DNA from: an uncultured Oscillospiraceae bacterium
GTDB taxonomy: Bacteria > Bacillota > Clostridia > Oscillospirales > Acutalibacteraceae
Direction of reading: 5' to 3'
Assembly (NCBI GenBank): GCA_905200265.1
Contig: CAJKJS010000075.1
Location: 1-6,680, forward strand
DNA: 6,680 nt
Every line of letters begins with the position of its first letter. The first letter of the stretch is position 1. The notes under the pieces were generated by a model. It was not told the DNA's origin. It saw only the letters and a program-made list of their open reading frames with translations, and ran no database searches. Positions 6,117 through 6,680 of this stretch are shown here, piece after piece. The translations under genes were made by a program, and so were the position numbers.

Positions 6117-6212
6117 TCTGTGAAAGTGCCATCTAATACTGTGGCGGGGAATTTAGTTTTTTAGGGAAGACACATCCAGCAATTTTTCCCGAAAAATCTT
6201 CACTTTTCGCCA

Positions 6213-6241
6213 TTGAATTTTATGGAAGAATATGCTATCCT
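6213..6241 (+). promoter_or_regulatory. Probable promoter for the cbiM leader
   Basis: TTGAAT (6213-6218), a 17-nt spacer and TATCCT (6236-6241), each 4 of 6 to consensus. The expected start near 6248 is only a few bases before the riboswitch closing stem, which supports the placement. It is weaker than the hemA and cbiC promoters. The stretch 6117-6212 before it holds no gene; I see only weak hairpins and an AT-rich palindrome there. Confidence 0.6.
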
Positions 6242-6250
6242 CAACATAAA

Positions 6251-6432
6251 AGGATAAAAGGTGACCGTCGGCGGAAGAAGCCGGGCGGTAGAATAGGGAA
6301 ACGGGTGCAATTCCCGTGCGGGACCGCCGCCGTAAGGGCAGAGTTTCGGTTTTTATGATGTCACTGTGGGTACACATGGGAAGACAGAATCGAAACGATG
6401 ACGCCCAAGCCGGAAGACCTGCCTTTTATTTC
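6251..6432 (+). promoter_or_regulatory. Cobalamin (B12) riboswitch aptamer ahead of cbiM
   Basis: Conserved core GGGAAACGGGTGCAATTCCC (from 6296), then GACCGCCGCCGTAAGGGCAG, and the B12 box AAGCCGGAAGACCTGCC (6407-6423). The closing stem pairs TAAAAGG (6255-6261) with CCTTTTA (6422-6428) and can extend a few pairs outward. The stem ACGGG/CCCGT encloses the conserved loop TGCAATT. Its core differs in sequence from the hemA-side aptamer, so it is not a recent duplicate. It is expected to shut down cobalt uptake genes when adenosylcobalamin is plentiful. Confidence 0.95.
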
Positions 6433-6435
6433 ATA

Positions 6436-6517
6436 CTGCCGAAAGGGCAGACATCACAGGGTGGACGGACAAAACGCCCGGTGATCCGGTCGGGGAGTGG
6501 GATAACTATACTCTCCG
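6436..6517 (+). promoter_or_regulatory. Three linker hairpins in the cbiM riboswitch expression platform
   Basis: Three successive inverted repeats fill the space between aptamer and terminator. CTGCC/GGCAG (6436-6440 with 6446-6450) has loop GAAAG. ATCACAGGGTG/CGCCCGGTGAT (6453-6463 with 6475-6485) has one mismatch. CGGGGAGT/ACTCTCCG (6491-6498 with 6510-6517) is fully paired with one G-U. GAAAGG (6441-6446) is also complementary to CCTTTC (6529-6534) in the terminator's 5' arm, a possible antiterminator contact. Roles are inferred from position. Confidence 0.55.
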
Positions 6518-6526
6518 GTTTGTGTT

Positions 6527-6561
6527 GGCCTTTCTCGATGAAACGGGAAGGGTCTTTTTTT
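6527..6561 (+). terminator. Rho-independent terminator in the cbiM leader
   Basis: GGCCTTTCTCG (6527-6537) pairs with CGGGAAGGGTC (6544-6554) in an 11-pair stem with G-U pairs and a 6-nt loop, followed at once by seven U (6555-6561). It sits 24 nt before the cbiM start and is the likely output of the riboswitch. Confidence 0.85.
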
Positions 6562-6584
6562 ATTGAAGAAAGAAAGGAATACTC

Positions 6585-6680
6585 ATGACGGCTTTGGAAA
6601 AAAAGGTCATGTCCTTCTCGATGGCAGCAGCGATACTGTTTGGTGTACCCCAAATGGTTTCGGCGATGCACATTATGGAA
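6585..6680 (+). CDS. cbiM: Cobalt ECF transporter substrate-binding membrane protein CbiM, N-terminus only
   Basis: Only the first 32 codons are in the window. They encode a short basic start (EKK), a hydrophobic stretch (about residues 9-26) and a signal-peptidase-like site VSA before MHIME (28-32). CbiM and NikM proteins begin their mature form with Met-His-Ile, where the histidine near the new N-terminus helps bind the metal ion, so the reading Ala27/Met28 fits the family well. The protein is expected to be the integral membrane cobalt-capturing component, working with CbiN, CbiQ and the ATPase CbiO, which should follow beyond the right edge. The start ATG has AAAGGA (6573-6578) 6 nt upstream. 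The upstream B12 riboswitch supports cobalt rather than nickel as substrate. Confidence 0.88.
   Translation, partial: MTALEKKVMSFSMAAAILFGVPQMVSAMHIME

Noticed and set aside
6127..6162. TGCCAT/GTGGCG stem and downstream T-run as a cbiC terminator
   Set aside because: The stem has two G-U pairs and a 9-10 nt loop, and the six T lie about 11 nt away, outside the normal geometry.
6316..6588. 90-codon open frame on the plus strand
   Set aside because: It runs through the riboswitch, its hairpins and the terminator, whose conserved sequence explains this region.

Overview
The window is a cobalamin (vitamin B12) and tetrapyrrole biosynthesis locus. It probably comes from an anaerobic Firmicute. 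The strong AGGAGG-type ribosome sites, the medium G+C content, the cobA-hemD fusion, the short stand-alone precorrin-2 dehydrogenase and the anaerobic-route enzyme CbiC all fit that group. A Negativicutes relative is my guess; no marker gene here settles the taxonomy.

Left part (1-4918, minus strand): a tightly packed operon reading leftward, hemA, a sirC-like gene, hemC, cobA-hemD, hemB. Genes overlap by 4 bp (twice) and 41 bp, or are 23 bp apart. Together they convert glutamyl-tRNA to sirohydrochlorin, except for the glutamate-1-semialdehyde aminomutase (hemL), which is not in the window. hemB runs off the left edge. No haem-specific enzyme (such as hemE, hemN or hemH) is visible.

Middle (4919-5492): a divergent control region. 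On the minus strand are a near-consensus promoter, a cobalamin riboswitch and a rho-independent terminator ahead of hemA, so entry into the whole tetrapyrrole pathway appears to be switched off by cobalamin. On the plus strand a second strong promoter drives cbiC. The cbiC leader has no riboswitch but can form a hairpin ending directly before the start codon.

Right part (5493-6680, plus strand): cbiC (cobalt-precorrin-8 methylmutase), then a 468-base leader region with a weaker promoter, a second cobalamin riboswitch, three hairpins and a terminator, then the first 32 codons of cbiM, the cobalt-specific component of an ECF-type transporter.

Overall logic: the left operon makes the ring precursor, cbiC acts late in corrin ring formation, and cbiM begins cobalt uptake. 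Ring supply and cobalt supply each carry their own B12 riboswitch. The gene families are well known. The points worth a second look are regulatory: a riboswitch over the early 'hem' genes, cbiC outside riboswitch control, and an unclear hemA start. I found no mobile element, CRISPR array, tRNA or rRNA gene.
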